From NCBI GenBank assembly GCA_015662595.1, contig DQTV01000074.1, positions 1 through 32,172 of the forward strand: a stretch of 32,172 bases of DNA, in the 5' to 3' direction. Below are positions 1 to 7,932 of this stretch, in pieces. The notes beneath the pieces are model-generated. The model did no database searches. It was not told the origin of the DNA and was given only the letters and a program-made list of their open reading frames with translations. Origin of the DNA: Ignisphaera aggregans (lineage in GTDB: Archaea > Thermoproteota > Thermoprotei_A > Sulfolobales > Ignisphaeraceae). A program made the translations under genes and the position numbers. The first letter of the stretch is position 1, and every line of letters begins with the position of its first letter.

Positions 1-2
1 AA

Positions 3-854
3 CTAACTTTGACTTTGTGAAAGCTTTTCAATAAACTTAGCGTATTCCTCTGAACGCATCGATTTATAATGTTGTTTACTGGGAAACTGTCCACTCCTAA
101 CTTCATTGATGAACTCGCGAACAGCATCGATAATCTCCTTAGATAGGTCTCTATAGACCTTTGCAAAGTAGGGAGGGTTTTCACTCAGCCCCAAAATATC
201 GTGCAGAACTAGTATCTGACCATCACAATATGGGCCGCTGCCTATACATATGGTAGGTACCTTGACCCGTTTAGTTACTTCAGCTGCGACCTCAGCCGCT
301 GTATGCTCAATAACTATGGCGAACACACCAGCTTCTTCAAGCGCCTTAGCATCCTCGACTATCTTTATTGCCTGATCAACATCTTTCCCCATCAAGCGAT
401 AGCCACCTAGTACTAACGCACGCTGAGGATTCAGACCTATGTGGCCCATAACCGGTATTCCCGCCTTTACAAGCCTTTCAACGACATTGAATATCTCTAT
501 CCCACCCTCTAACTTCACAGCTTCAGCTCCATGACGAACAAGCTTTATGGCATTTCTAAGAGCATCCTCAGGATTTATCTCGTAGCTACCGAACGGCATA
601 TCAGCAACGACTAACGCTCGCGGTTTAGCTCTTGAAACTGCAGAGAGGTGATGTAGTATGGTCCTCATTCCGATTCTTACCGTGCTATCAAGCCCTAGCA
701 TAGTCATGGCGACCGAGTCTCCAACTAGGATACCATCCACGCCAGCCATATCGACAAGTCGCGCCATAACGTAGTCGTACGCCGTAACCATCACTATCCT
801 CTCACCGCATTGCTTCTTCTTCAAAAAGTCCCTTACCGTCACCTTACTACGCAT
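3..854 (-). CDS. panB: 3-methyl-2-oxobutanoate hydroxymethyltransferase (ketopantoate hydroxymethyltransferase)
   Basis: This cytoplasmic TIM-barrel enzyme adds a hydroxymethyl group from methylene-tetrahydrofolate to 2-ketoisovalerate, the first committed step to pantothenate and CoA. Visible family motifs are VTAYDYVMARL near the N-terminus, GDSVAMTMLG, DMPFGSYE, KLEGG and MGHIGLNPQ. These carry the metal and substrate ligands and are intact. At about 283 residues it is close to the usual 260-280. The ORF track begins at a GTG at 872, but I prefer the ATG at 854 because GAGGTG lies 7 bases upstream of it and the added residues look foreign to the family. The stop codon lies at the window edge, so downstream neighbours are unseen. 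glyA, elsewhere in the window, supplies methylene-tetrahydrofolate. Confidence 0.95.
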   Translation of the reverse strand: MRSKVTVRDFLKKKQCGERIVMVTAYDYVMARLVDMAGVDGILVGDSVAMTMLGLDSTVRIGMRTILHHLSAVSRAKPRALVVADMPFGSYEINPEDALRNAIKLVRHGAEAVKLEGGIEIFNVVERLVKAGIPVMGHIGLNPQRALVLGGYRLMGKDVDQAIKIVEDAKALEEAGVFAIVIEHTAAEVAAEVTKRVKVPTICIGSGPYCDGQILVLHDILGLSENPPYFAKVYRDLSKEIIDAVREFINEVRSGQFPSKQHYKSMRSEEYAKFIEKLSQSQS

Positions 855-917
855 ACATGGACACCTCATCACGATTATCAGTATGTGAGTCGAGTAATAT
901 TTGCTGAATAACTAAGC

Positions 918-1634
918 TTATTCGTTACCTAGATTTGACGTGGATACCGTGTGCACATCAATAGTCTGGTGTATGTCGTTTCCAATATTCTTAGACGTAG
1001 GTATAGCCTCTTCTATTCGTTCTGAAACGATGTAAGCCAGTTCAAGTACTTCCTTTAAGATTCTTATTTCGGCCATCATCACCTCATCGAATTCCTCAGC
1101 GCGCTTAAGGATCCTTACGATCTTTGGCAGAACTCGAAAGGCAAACTCCTGGAATTTCCTGACATCCGCTGATGTCAGCCTAGGTTTTACACTCCACTTC
1201 TTTAACTGGTCAAGCCATCGTTTAAGGCCAAGACTCCGTATTTGTACTTTAAGCGCTACGATTTCTGGCTCTTCTAAAATGGAATTGAGACCCCGCAGCT
1301 CATTAATGAATTCCTCCACAGCCTCGAGGTCTACAAACTTATACCAATGCTGAGACTCTGTATGATACGTAGTTTCAAGCACCCCATACTCACGCTCTAG
1401 AATTCTAAGTAGCTGGGATGGATTATAACGATAGCCACGTCTATTTAACTCCTCAACTAACGATTTATAGTCAAAATCGCCCGGAGAGCCATTCTTTAGA
1501 ACTCTATTCCTTTTAGCTACCGTAAGTGCAGCCTCGAGTACTATACACAAACGCTCACCAAATCTATTATATGCATTCATCAACGCCATCTTTACTGCAT
1601 TTCCACTCATTCCCCTTAAACCACCCGCCACCAT
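918..1634 (-). CDS. conserved hypothetical protein with a probable winged-helix segment
   Basis: I do not recognise this protein. It is about 238 residues, soluble and largely helical, with no signal peptide or membrane segment. Residues about 45-105 read like a winged-helix fold: helices ending in SQLLRILEREYGVL, then a short wing-like stretch TTYHTESQHWYKF. The C-terminal half is rich in charged amphipathic helices and could form a coiled coil. The track start is GTG at 1670. I prefer ATG at 1634 because a TATA-like element (ATATAAAT on the minus strand, centred near 1660) lies 26 bases upstream, as expected for a leaderless message. panB follows 63 bases downstream on the same strand, with its own Shine-Dalgarno, so the two may be co-transcribed. 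Confidence 0.7.
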   Translation of the reverse strand: MVAGGLRGMSGNAVKMALMNAYNRFGERLCIVLEAALTVAKRNRVLKNGSPGDFDYKSLVEELNRRGYRYNPSQLLRILEREYGVLETTYHTESQHWYKFVDLEAVEEFINELRGLNSILEEPEIVALKVQIRSLGLKRWLDQLKKWSVKPRLTSADVRKFQEFAFRVLPKIVRILKRAEEFDEVMMAEIRILKEVLELAYIVSERIEEAIPTSKNIGNDIHQTIDVHTVSTSNLGNE

Positions 1635-1654
1635 TAACGTACCTAGTCGGTACC

Positions 1655-1664
1655 GATATTTATA
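1655..1664 (-). promoter_or_regulatory. TATA box for the leaderless gene at 918-1634
   Basis: On the minus strand this reads CATATAAATA. Its centre is about 26 bases from the ATG at 1634, the archaeal TATA-to-start distance, so transcription should begin at or within a base or two of the start codon. Confidence 0.5.
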
Positions 1665-1698
1665 TGGCACCGCGTAATTCGTACATTAAAGTGTAGAG

Positions 1699-1770
1699 TT
1701 AGTCAGCCGGGTAAGTTCTCTTCATCGTTTAAGACGTGACTCCGTACGGGAGTAACTCATCATTCTTCAC
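1699..1770 (-). ncRNA. predicted double-guide C/D box sRNA targeting 23S rRNA domain IV
   Basis: Read on the minus strand, the order is C box ATGATGA (1757-1763), a 12-base guide GTTACTCCCGTA, a D'-like CGGA, a short spacer, a C'-like ACGATGA (1722-1728), a guide ending GAACTTACCCGG, and D box CTGA (1703-1706). The C-to-D distance is 61 bases, normal for archaeal C/D sRNAs. The complement of the second guide, CCGGGTAAGTTC, matches a near-universal 23S segment (E. coli region about 1947-1957, from memory). The complement of the first, ACGGGAGTAAC, matches the archaeal/eukaryotic form of the segment just before GUAACUAUGAC (E. coli about 1905-1914). By the D+5 rule each guide would direct 2'-O-methylation of a G. 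A minus-strand TATA (CTTTATACC, 1797-1805) places the 5' end near 1773. The D' and C' boxes each carry one deviation from consensus, and the terminal stem is weak. Confidence 0.8.
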
Positions 1771-1796
1771 ATCACAATTCATAACATTTCTCCCCG

Positions 1797-1806
1797 AGGT
1801 ATAAAG
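1797..1806. promoter_or_regulatory. TATA element readable on both strands
   Basis: On the plus strand it reads GGTATAAAGC, and on the minus strand GCTTTATACC. In the minus direction it sits about 25 bases before the predicted 5' end of the C/D sRNA. In the plus direction it would start a transcript near 1830, about 30 bases before the DUF211 gene, which has a strong Shine-Dalgarno. One element may serve both. Confidence 0.5.
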
Positions 1807-1859
1807 CAAAAATAGCGGGAGAAACTCAATCGTAGGCATACGGACAGCGTGAGGAGGTA

Positions 1860-2117
1860 ATGGGAGTTACGAAGCTTGTATTAGATGTACTGAAAACAAT
1901 AAAAGGACCCACATTAATAGACATGGCACAGAAAATCGTCGAATTGCCAGGGGTAGAGCACGTCAATATAAAGGTTAATGAAGTAGATGTCGAAACATTA
2001 ACGTTGACAATAACGATCGAGGGTACGGATATAGATTTCGAAAAAGTAAGGAAGCTTATAGAAAGCATGGGAGCAGTAATACATAGTGTAGATGAAGTCA
2101 CAGCCACTAGGGAATGA
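1860..2117 (+). CDS. DUF211 family protein
   Basis: This 85-residue protein matches the archaeal DUF211 family from its opening LVLDVLKTIKGPTLIDMAQ, the central LPGVEHVNIKVNEVD, and the closing IDFEKVRKLIESMGAVIHSVDEV. The pattern is a small alpha/beta (ferredoxin-like) sandwich that usually assembles into rings. Its biochemical role is not established. The start ATG follows GAGGAGGT closely. The stop codon lies just before the ATG I choose for ttuA, so the two genes form one transcription unit. This hints at, but does not prove, a role near tRNA modification or metal handling. Confidence 0.85.
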   Translation: MGVTKLVLDVLKTIKGPTLIDMAQKIVELPGVEHVNIKVNEVDVETLTLTITIEGTDIDFEKVRKLIESMGAVIHSVDEVTATRE

Positions 2118-2125
2118 GGCTAACA

Positions 2126-3100
2126 ATGATAACATGCGATATATGTAAAGCCAGACCTGCACAGTTCCTTCAGCATCATGCCAAGAGGAGAGTATGTAAA
2201 ACATGCTTTGAAAATGATATACTGTCTAGGGTTAAGGATACAATTAAGCGATTCAACATGATCTCCGAAGGCGATAAGGTGCTTGTAGCTGTCTCAGGGG
2301 GTAAAGATAGTTTAACGCTTTTAGATATATTAGCTAACTTAATGGATAACAACAAAATCGTGGCTCTAAGCATTGTTGAAGGGATTAGCGGATATAACCG
2401 GGAAGAGGATGTCGCCTTAGTGCGTCATATTACAAGAATGCATGGTATAGACCATCTAGTTGTGACACTCAAAGATATTATCGGGTATGGCGTGGACGAT
2501 TTTATGCATGCACAGCAAAAGCTCAAAGTGAGAAGCCCCCTATCTGCTTGTACTTTTTGCGGCATTGCACGTCGACGTGTAATGAACAGTATAGCGCGTG
2601 AAATAGGAGCAACAAAGATTGCCACAGGCCATAACTTAGATGACGAAGTACAAACATACATTATCAACATACTTCGAGGCGATATAGTACGACTAATCCA
2701 ATCTCACCCGCTCAGCGCACCTCACGCACCTTCACTCATAAAGAGAATAAAGCCTCTTAGGTATGTTTATGAATATGAAACCACCATATATGCTTATATC
2801 AAGGGATTCCATTTTCAAGACACTGAGTGTCCCTATATAAATCAGCGTCCAACATTACGAGCGAAGATACGATCTATGCTCATAGAGATAGAGAGCAAAG
2901 CGCCTGGTACATTGCTAAACCTCATTACGTACCTAGATACAGTAATAGAGCCGCTAGTGTTGAAGTATCAGAAAGAATCCATTACACTACCACAGTGCAC
3001 AAAGTGTGGTGAACCTACTTCCCCTAAGAGAACCGTATGTAAATTCTGCACACTTGTGGATCTGATCTTGCAAGCTAGTAGAGTTGGTAAAGACGGTTAG
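2126..3100 (+). CDS. ttuA: tRNA 2-thiolation protein, TtuA/Ncs6 (CTU1) family
   Basis: This is an adenylating PP-loop enzyme that replaces the C2 oxygen of a tRNA uridine with sulfur, stabilising tRNA at high temperature. The parts are visible in order: an N-terminal zinc site (CDIC...CKTC), the PP-loop SGGKDS at about residues 57-62, the central LSACTFCGIARR motif whose cysteines hold the catalytic iron-sulfur cluster in this family, a GHNLDDE motif, and a C-terminal zinc ribbon (CTKCGE...CKFC). Total length is about 324 residues, normal for the family. The track start is ATG 2114 overlapping DUF211. I prefer ATG 2126, preceded by GAGG at a 6-base spacing. A sulfur-carrier partner such as a ubiquitin-like SAMP is expected but not in the window. 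Confidence 0.9.
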   Translation: MITCDICKARPAQFLQHHAKRRVCKTCFENDILSRVKDTIKRFNMISEGDKVLVAVSGGKDSLTLLDILANLMDNNKIVALSIVEGISGYNREEDVALVRHITRMHGIDHLVVTLKDIIGYGVDDFMHAQQKLKVRSPLSACTFCGIARRRVMNSIAREIGATKIATGHNLDDEVQTYIINILRGDIVRLIQSHPLSAPHAPSLIKRIKPLRYVYEYETTIYAYIKGFHFQDTECPYINQRPTLRAKIRSMLIEIESKAPGTLLNLITYLDTVIEPLVLKYQKESITLPQCTKCGEPTSPKRTVCKFCTLVDLILQASRVGKDG

Positions 3101-3169
3101 CCATGTAAAGTACCAACATATTAATCCTTATCTATCTCCTCGCTACCTTCTACATCCGGGGGTTCCCTG

Positions 3170-4153
3170 ATGACATTGATAATAAGGGAGGAGCAACAGA
3201 ATAGTGCTTATGTATTTACATCAATGTTTGAAGATGCCGTAATTGGCGGTATACGCGGTAAAAGCCTTACATCAAGAACTGTGTTACCTCAGTACCCGAT
3301 AAAGAAGGCTTATCTACTTTTAGCTCTGAGCCTTACGGTCCCGTTCAATCCTATGTATAAATGGAAGATAGTTCTCGATGAGGTGGTACTGACACGGGAG
3401 TATAAACCAATGATCGAAACTGAGGTAGAGAACAGCATAAAGTCGCTATTTGTATACGACGTCACATCAGCTATAAAGGGATTCGAACCAATACTAAAGA
3501 TTGTCTATGACGGTAGGAACCCGATTAGGGTAGACATCGCTGGTCTGCTTACTCTACATGAGTATCCAAGGTTCCACACTTACTTGGAGGGTTATGCACG
3601 AATAGAATCCCTAGTCAAACAGCCCTCCTTCTCATACGGCGTACCAAGCAACTTCACTCCAAACGAAGGTAGGGTCTTGTTAGCTGTAACGGCTGTAAAA
3701 CGCGATACCGTAAGAGTATTGGATAAGAACACAAACAGCGTGTTCAACTACACACTTTCACCAGGCATTAACTTAATAGAGATGAATCTAGGAAACCCCG
3801 CTACACGAACCATAGAAATATCGGCAGAGTCAACAAGCAGCGTTCATCTCTTTAGTATACTAGCATACTCGCATGCGCTATATCCACAGATTAAGGTAGA
3901 GAAACTATATGTGGATGGAAATGCATTACATCTCGTTCTTAAAAACATCGCAGAAGAGCCTTCTGACGATACGATGATTATACTTCTTCGCCTTGGTAGC
4001 GTAATAACGCAGCATAGGATAGGCGCAGTAAAGGGAGGTGAAACCATTGAATTGTCCATACCCATTGGTGGACGTCACATACCATCAATAGTTAGGGTGG
4101 TGTGGCGCAAAGCAACACGTACATTTGTCAACGATATTAAGCTTCAATCCTAA
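3170..4153 (+). CDS. hypothetical beta-rich protein
   Basis: I do not recognise this 327-residue protein. It starts with no signal peptide and has no membrane helix, so it is probably cytoplasmic. The composition is strongly beta: repeated alternating hydrophobic runs and few long helices. Residues about 60-125 (KWKIVLDEVVL to DIAGLLTLHEY) resemble a jelly-roll or lectin-like sandwich. Residues about 245-320 (KVEKLYVDGNALHLVLKNIAEEP onward) resemble a CARDB/Ig-like beta-sandwich that normally follows secretion signals. The start ATG is preceded by GGGGG at an 8-base spacing. It lies between ttuA and glyA on the same strand, with gaps of 69 and about 190 bases, so it may be its own unit. Function unknown. 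Confidence 0.7.
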   Translation: MTLIIREEQQNSAYVFTSMFEDAVIGGIRGKSLTSRTVLPQYPIKKAYLLLALSLTVPFNPMYKWKIVLDEVVLTREYKPMIETEVENSIKSLFVYDVTSAIKGFEPILKIVYDGRNPIRVDIAGLLTLHEYPRFHTYLEGYARIESLVKQPSFSYGVPSNFTPNEGRVLLAVTAVKRDTVRVLDKNTNSVFNYTLSPGINLIEMNLGNPATRTIEISAESTSSVHLFSILAYSHALYPQIKVEKLYVDGNALHLVLKNIAEEPSDDTMIILLRLGSVITQHRIGAVKGGETIELSIPIGGRHIPSIVRVVWRKATRTFVNDIKLQS

Positions 4154-4324
4154 TATGGATAGGACAGAGTACTGAAGGAGCTAGTAATAGTGTTCTCAGA
4201 AACAATAGCAAAGAACTTGTTCACTAGTTTATGGATGAGCTTTACGGGGACCACTCTTAAACTTAAAGACTGCTCAGAACTATATCGTAGCGTTAAGAAT
4301 ATGAACGATGAAAAACATACTATA

Positions 4325-4331
4325 GAGGGGG
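4325..4331 (+). promoter_or_regulatory. Shine-Dalgarno deciding the glyA start
   Basis: GAGGGGG lies 8 bases before the TTG at 4340. A TATA-like CTATATCG at 4289-4296 would start a transcript near 4316, just upstream. Together they favour TTG 4340 over the longer GTG 4190 start, although that GTG also has a GGAG 9 bases upstream. Confidence 0.5.
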
Positions 4332-4339
4332 TAGTGCGC

Positions 4340-5653
4340 TTGAGCATCCCTAAAGAGCTTGTGGACGTATTGAGAATCGTAGCTAATCATAATAAGTGGC
4401 GTAGGATAGAGTGCATAAACCTGATAGCCAGTGAGAATGTAATGAGCCCTCTTGCCGAGGCTGTTTACTTAACGGACATGATGCATCGATATGCTGAAGG
4501 GAAACCACGTAAACGATATTATCAAGGTACAAGGTTCATTGACGATATAGAGCTTCTAGTGATGGAGCTCATGGGGAGACTTCTCAACGCAAAATATGTC
4601 GAGCCTAGACCTATAAGCGGTACCATAGCTAATGCAGTAGTCTTTCGTGTACTAGCCCAGCCAGGAGACAAAGCTCTCATAGCACCTGTACAGGCGGGTG
4701 CACACGTCAGCCATACTAAATACGGAACGCTGGGAGCCCTTAACATCGAACACATAGAGCTCCCGTATGATGCCGAGAACTTCAACATCGATGTCGACAA
4801 GGCTGTAAAGATGATTGAAGACATCAAACCAAAGTTCGTAGTACTTGGAGGGAGTGTCTACCTCTTTCCGCATCCAGTGAAGGAGCTTGCAAATGCTGCT
4901 CACAGTGTTAACGCTAGGTTAGTGTATGATGCTGCTCATGTTTTAGGCTTGATAATAGGACGTAAATGGCGTAACCCACTTGAGCACGGTGCCGACGTCG
5001 TCACATCCTCTACGCATAAGACGTTTCCTGGTCCGCAAGGAGGTATGATATTTACAAACGATGAGGCACTATACAAGGAGATCTCAAAGACTGTATTCCC
5101 TAAGTTTGTAAGCAATCACCACCTCCATAGACTTCCAGCAACAGCGGTCACAGCTATAGAGATGATGTACTTCGGGGAGGCATACGCAGATCAAATAGTG
5201 AGGAATGCAAAAAGACTTGCAGAAAGTCTTCACGCATACGGATTCAATGTGTTGGCAGAGCATTTAGGTTTCACACAATCACATCAGGTACTCGTAGATG
5301 TACGGAATCTCGGTGGAGGAGCAAAGTGTGCTGCATTGTTAGAGGAAGCAAATATAATAGTCAATAAGAATCTTCTACCGTACGACAAACCCGAGGATGT
5401 AAAGAATCCTAGCGGACTGAGAATAGGCGTTCAAGAGATGACTAGGTATGGAATGCGTGAGAGCGACATGGAGGTGATAGCCGAGTTTATGAAACAAGTG
5501 CTGATAGATAAGCGTGATCCAAGAGAAGTACGATTAAAGGTGATAGAGTTCCGAAAAGAATTCCAGTCAGTTAAGTATACATTCGATGTTGATATAGAGT
5601 CCCTCGTATCTAAGTATATCAAGATACCGTTTATCCTCGATCTGAGACTCTGA
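4340..5653 (+). CDS. glyA: serine hydroxymethyltransferase
   Basis: This PLP enzyme interconverts serine and glycine, loading a one-carbon unit onto the cell's folate or methanopterin-type carrier. It thereby feeds PanB and nucleotide synthesis. Recognisable blocks are [12 protein letters not shown] near the N-terminus, [11 protein letters not shown], a GTIANAVVF region, and the PLP lysine segment [13 protein letters not shown]. From TTG 4340 the protein is 437 residues, the usual size for archaeal enzymes, and begins at the family's typical IPKELVDVL. The track's GTG at 4190 would add 50 residues (start [10 protein letters not shown]) with no resemblance to the family. I treat that as untranslated leader, but a real extension cannot be excluded because a plausible Shine-Dalgarno precedes it. 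Confidence 0.93.
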   Translation: MSIPKELVDVLRIVANHNKWRRIECINLIASENVMSPLAEAVYLTDMMHRYAEGKPRKRYYQGTRFIDDIELLVMELMGRLLNAKYVEPRPISGTIANAVVFRVLAQPGDKALIAPVQAGAHVSHTKYGTLGALNIEHIELPYDAENFNIDVDKAVKMIEDIKPKFVVLGGSVYLFPHPVKELANAAHSVNARLVYDAAHVLGLIIGRKWRNPLEHGADVVTSSTHKTFPGPQGGMIFTNDEALYKEISKTVFPKFVSNHHLHRLPATAVTAIEMMYFGEAYADQIVRNAKRLAESLHAYGFNVLAEHLGFTQSHQVLVDVRNLGGGAKCAALLEEANIIVNKNLLPYDKPEDVKNPSGLRIGVQEMTRYGMRESDMEVIAEFMKQVLIDKRDPREVRLKVIEFRKEFQSVKYTFDVDIESLVSKYIKIPFILDLRL

Positions 5654-5747
5654 ACTCTATCAGCATGACGCTTAGCATCACATACCACTAGCTTACGATA
5701 CATTGTTGCATATACAACACAATTATCAAGCATTTACGCTTAACCAC

Positions 5748-5755
5748 CTTATATG
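5748..5755 (+). promoter_or_regulatory. TATA box for the CinA-domain gene
   Basis: CTTATATG is centred about 22 bases before the ATG at 5774. No Shine-Dalgarno is present, so the message is probably leaderless. The 120-base gap before the gene holds nothing else I can support. Confidence 0.5.
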
Positions 5756-5773
5756 TACATAGGTGTCTAGTGT

Positions 5774-6589
5774 ATGGAATGCTGTATACTCAATATAGGC
5801 TATGAGATATTGCAAGGCCGCGTAATCAACACGAATGGAGCGTATTTAGCTCGTCGCCTAACGATTCTCGGTCATGAGGTGAAGGTCATACTCTCTGTAG
5901 GCGATAACATTGAGGATCTTTACAAAGCTCTTAAACTATGTCTAGACACTTTCGATTGCGATTTAATTATTACAACAGGAGGGTTGGGGCCTACACCCGA
6001 TGATATAACGTTAGAGGCCATAGCTCGCTACTTCTCATTGCCATTAGAAACGCATCCCCAAGCACTTAGAGAGATAGAAGAGAAGTACAAATCTAAGGGC
6101 ATGGAGTTAACTGAAGAGCGTATTAAGATGGCTAGAATGCCACGCGGTGCTATACCACTTAGGAACCCTGTGGGGATAGCTCCCGGTATGATGCTCAGGA
6201 TAATTCATAACAACCGTGAACGTCTGGTGATCTCCTTACCCGGGGTACCGAAAGAAATGGAGGCTATGTTCACGCTTCACATTGAGCCGTTGTTACGGGG
6301 ATCAAAGAGATTGATTGAAGCAGAGATACTCGTAACTCCTGGAATAGAATCTGAGATTGCACCTGTAATTGAACAAATGATAAGACTTCATCCAAATGTC
6401 TATATAAAGTCACATCCAGAGGGTAGTGAGCTCTCTGAGCCACGATTGAGAATCTATGTGTCGTTGTATGACCAAGATCAGGAGCGAGGAGTTACACTAT
6501 GCAACAACGTGTTAAAGGAGATCGTAACCAATATATCGATGAGGTGCAAAGCTGAAATAGAGATATTAAAACCGTGCTCAGTCTCGTAG
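5774..6589 (+). CDS. CinA N-terminal (MoaB/Mog-like) domain protein
   Basis: This 271-residue protein has the MoCF-type nucleotide/molybdopterin-binding fold of the CinA N-terminal domain (COG1058). The signature TTGGLGPTPDDITLEAIAR is clear, preceded by IGYEILQGRVINTNGAYLARRL and followed by GIAPGMML and LPGVPKEM. The C-terminal amidohydrolase (PncC) domain of bacterial CinA is absent, as is normal in archaea. Bacterial relatives hydrolyse ADP-ribose or process NMN in the NAD cycle, and the archaeal role is not settled. Annotations as molybdopterin-binding are based on fold only. The gene stands alone with its own promoter. Confidence 0.88.
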   Translation: MECCILNIGYEILQGRVINTNGAYLARRLTILGHEVKVILSVGDNIEDLYKALKLCLDTFDCDLIITTGGLGPTPDDITLEAIARYFSLPLETHPQALREIEEKYKSKGMELTEERIKMARMPRGAIPLRNPVGIAPGMMLRIIHNNRERLVISLPGVPKEMEAMFTLHIEPLLRGSKRLIEAEILVTPGIESEIAPVIEQMIRLHPNVYIKSHPEGSELSEPRLRIYVSLYDQDQERGVTLCNNVLKEIVTNISMRCKAEIEILKPCSVS

Positions 6590-6615
6590 TTTACTCGGCA
6601 ATCTAAGCTAGATCC

Positions 6616-6620
6616 TTTTT
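6616..6620 (+). terminator. possible T-run terminator after the CinA-domain gene
   Basis: A run of five T (CCTTTTTATCCC) lies 27 bases after the stop, in the gap before a convergent gene. Archaeal RNA polymerase terminates at T-runs, but this one is short. Confidence 0.3.
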
Positions 6621-6705
6621 ATCCCAAATCTTGGTATTTAGCCAAGGACTTAGTTAACATGATGCTCATAAACCTAATTACGTCGCTAGACACATTTTGC
6701 AGACA

Positions 6706-7026
6706 TTAACTGCTTTTCTCAGCGTCTGAAGACGCTAAGGATCGAAATACCATTCTATCAAGCTGATCAAGGTCAAGTAGTACTCGTGCTGAAGCATCCT
6801 TATACTTAAGAGCCTTAGAGGCTAATACCTTTAGTTCGTCAATTGTTGCAAAATCTAGGGGTATACCCCTCCGTCCAGCTTCCTCCCATCTTGTATAGAT
6901 ATTCTCGAGTATTTGCTGAACTTCGGGATCACTATAAAACGCTATCTTCGCATATATATTCGGATTGTATTCAATGTACATCTCAATTTCACGTATCAGT
7001 CGTTCACGTGATATTACCTTACTCAC
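6706..7026 (-). CDS. small conserved hypothetical protein, downstream of L13e
   Basis: I do not recognise this 106-residue protein. It is mostly alpha-helical and charged, with two aromatic-rich helices near the start (MYIEYNPNIYAKIAFYSDPEVQQILENIY) and a C-terminal acidic stretch. No cysteine cluster, signal peptide or membrane segment is visible. It starts at GTG 12 bases after the L13e stop, so it is almost certainly co-transcribed with it. That suggests a ribosome- or translation-related role, which is only inference. It is a real gene rather than a shadow, judging from its tight placement and the absence of any competing ORF. Confidence 0.7.
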   Translation of the reverse strand: MSKVISRERLIREIEMYIEYNPNIYAKIAFYSDPEVQQILENIYTRWEEAGRRGIPLDFATIDELKVLASKALKYKDASARVLLDLDQLDRMVFRSLASSDAEKSS

Positions 7027-7038
7027 TTCAGGCCCGTA

Positions 7039-7362
7039 TCAACTTGCTGTAGTCGAGGTTTTAATAGCAACCATTCTAGCAGGTTTCGCTTTCTTGGCCT
7101 GAACCAAATCTTGTACTTTCGCCATAAACTCCTTTAACGCTTTAACATTCCATTCATGAACACTGCGTCTTCGCTTATCTATGGGTATTCCGAGGTCTCG
7201 AGCAATGGCTTCGCTAATCCCGGCCTCCTTTAGCTCTCCTAAGCTGAATCCTCGACCTACTCGCGTACCAGGATCTACACCAGCAAACTTGAGAAGCCTA
7301 GGCTTCTTAACTATCGGTGCAGGGACTTCAACTATTACATAGCATTTACCGCTTTCACTCAT
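7039..7362 (-). CDS. rpl13e: 50S ribosomal protein L13e
   Basis: This large-subunit protein is shared by eukaryotes and TACK archaea and missing from Euryarchaeota, so it is a useful taxonomic marker. Recognition rests on the segment PRLLKFAGVDPGTRVGRGFS, followed by LKEAGI and LGIPIDKRRRS with the WNVKALKEF helix. The archaeal protein is the short core form (about 107 residues here), lacking the long eukaryotic N-terminus. The track begins at TTG 7377. ATG 7362 is the better start because a GGTG precedes it and the protein then opens MSESGKCYVIVEVP. It heads a two-gene operon with the 106-residue unknown and is divergent from hjc. Confidence 0.88.
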   Translation of the reverse strand: MSESGKCYVIVEVPAPIVKKPRLLKFAGVDPGTRVGRGFSLGELKEAGISEAIARDLGIPIDKRRRSVHEWNVKALKEFMAKVQDLVQAKKAKPARMVAIKTSTTAS

Positions 7363-7470
7363 TGTATTACGCACCAATACTGCTTTCGCAAAACTCCAGC
7401 AATAAAAGCTTTATACTATGCTATCTAATGATTGGGCTACTGAAAACTGTTAAGTACCTGAGGCGATACA
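7363..7470. promoter_or_regulatory. divergent promoter region between L13e and hjc
   Basis: The 108 bases hold a minus-strand TATA-like CTTTTATT near 7401-7409 for L13e and a plus-strand TTTATACTA near 7410-7418 for hjc. hjc has a GAGG Shine-Dalgarno about 9 bases before its ATG. The two TATA elements are adjacent, so initiation in opposite directions may compete. Confidence 0.45.
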
Positions 7471-7908
7471 ATGAAATCAAAGCGTATTCGAGGATATAGT
7501 GCAGAGCGTGATTTAGTAAAGAAGCTGTGGAAACTGGGATTCGCAGCGATCCGGGGGCCTGCAAGCGGTGCTAAAGTTAAACATAGCGTATATCCAGATG
7601 TCGTTGCTATACGTAGTGGGTTGGTGCTTGTATTCGAAGTAAAGTATAGGAGAAGACTCGAAACAATTTACATACCTCATCACCAAGTAGCTAAAATACT
7701 CGAGTTTGCTCGGCGAGCTGGCGGCATACCGCTGATAGCCGTGAGAATCGGAGAGCTAAAGGAATGGCGTGTAATACCTGTCGATAAACTTGAGCTTGTC
7801 AACAACATGTTTAAGATCTCTCGAGAAGTCCTTGAAAATAGTCCAAAGCTCCATGACTACATCTCAAACATGTTAACGCGGAAACTCACCTCATATAAAC
7901 AATCTTAA
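7471..7908 (+). CDS. hjc: Holliday junction resolvase Hjc
   Basis: This homodimeric nuclease cuts four-way DNA junctions symmetrically during recombination and replication restart. The PD-(D/E)XK core is complete: Glu12 in GYSAERDL, Ser32-Gly33, Asp43 in YPDVVAI, and Glu56/Lys58 in FEVKYR. The N-terminal basic residues KSKRIRG fit DNA binding. It is 145 residues, typical for Hjc. The paralogue Hje looks similar, so the Hjc/Hje assignment is the main uncertainty. It is divergent from L13e and convergent with the PIN-ATPase gene, with 24 bases between the stops. Confidence 0.92.
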   Translation: MKSKRIRGYSAERDLVKKLWKLGFAAIRGPASGAKVKHSVYPDVVAIRSGLVLVFEVKYRRRLETIYIPHHQVAKILEFARRAGGIPLIAVRIGELKEWRVIPVDKLELVNNMFKISREVLENSPKLHDYISNMLTRKLTSYKQS

Positions 7909-7932
7909 ACATCTGACCACAGTCACAATCTA

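Noticed and set aside
4522-4827. Long antisense ORFs within glyA and other genes on the track
   Set aside because: They are shadow frames of well-identified proteins with no independent start signals or recognisable sequence.
5654-5700. GTGATGC...CTGA on the minus strand after glyA
   Set aside because: Only half of a C/D arrangement exists, and no C'/D pair or promoter supports an RNA gene.
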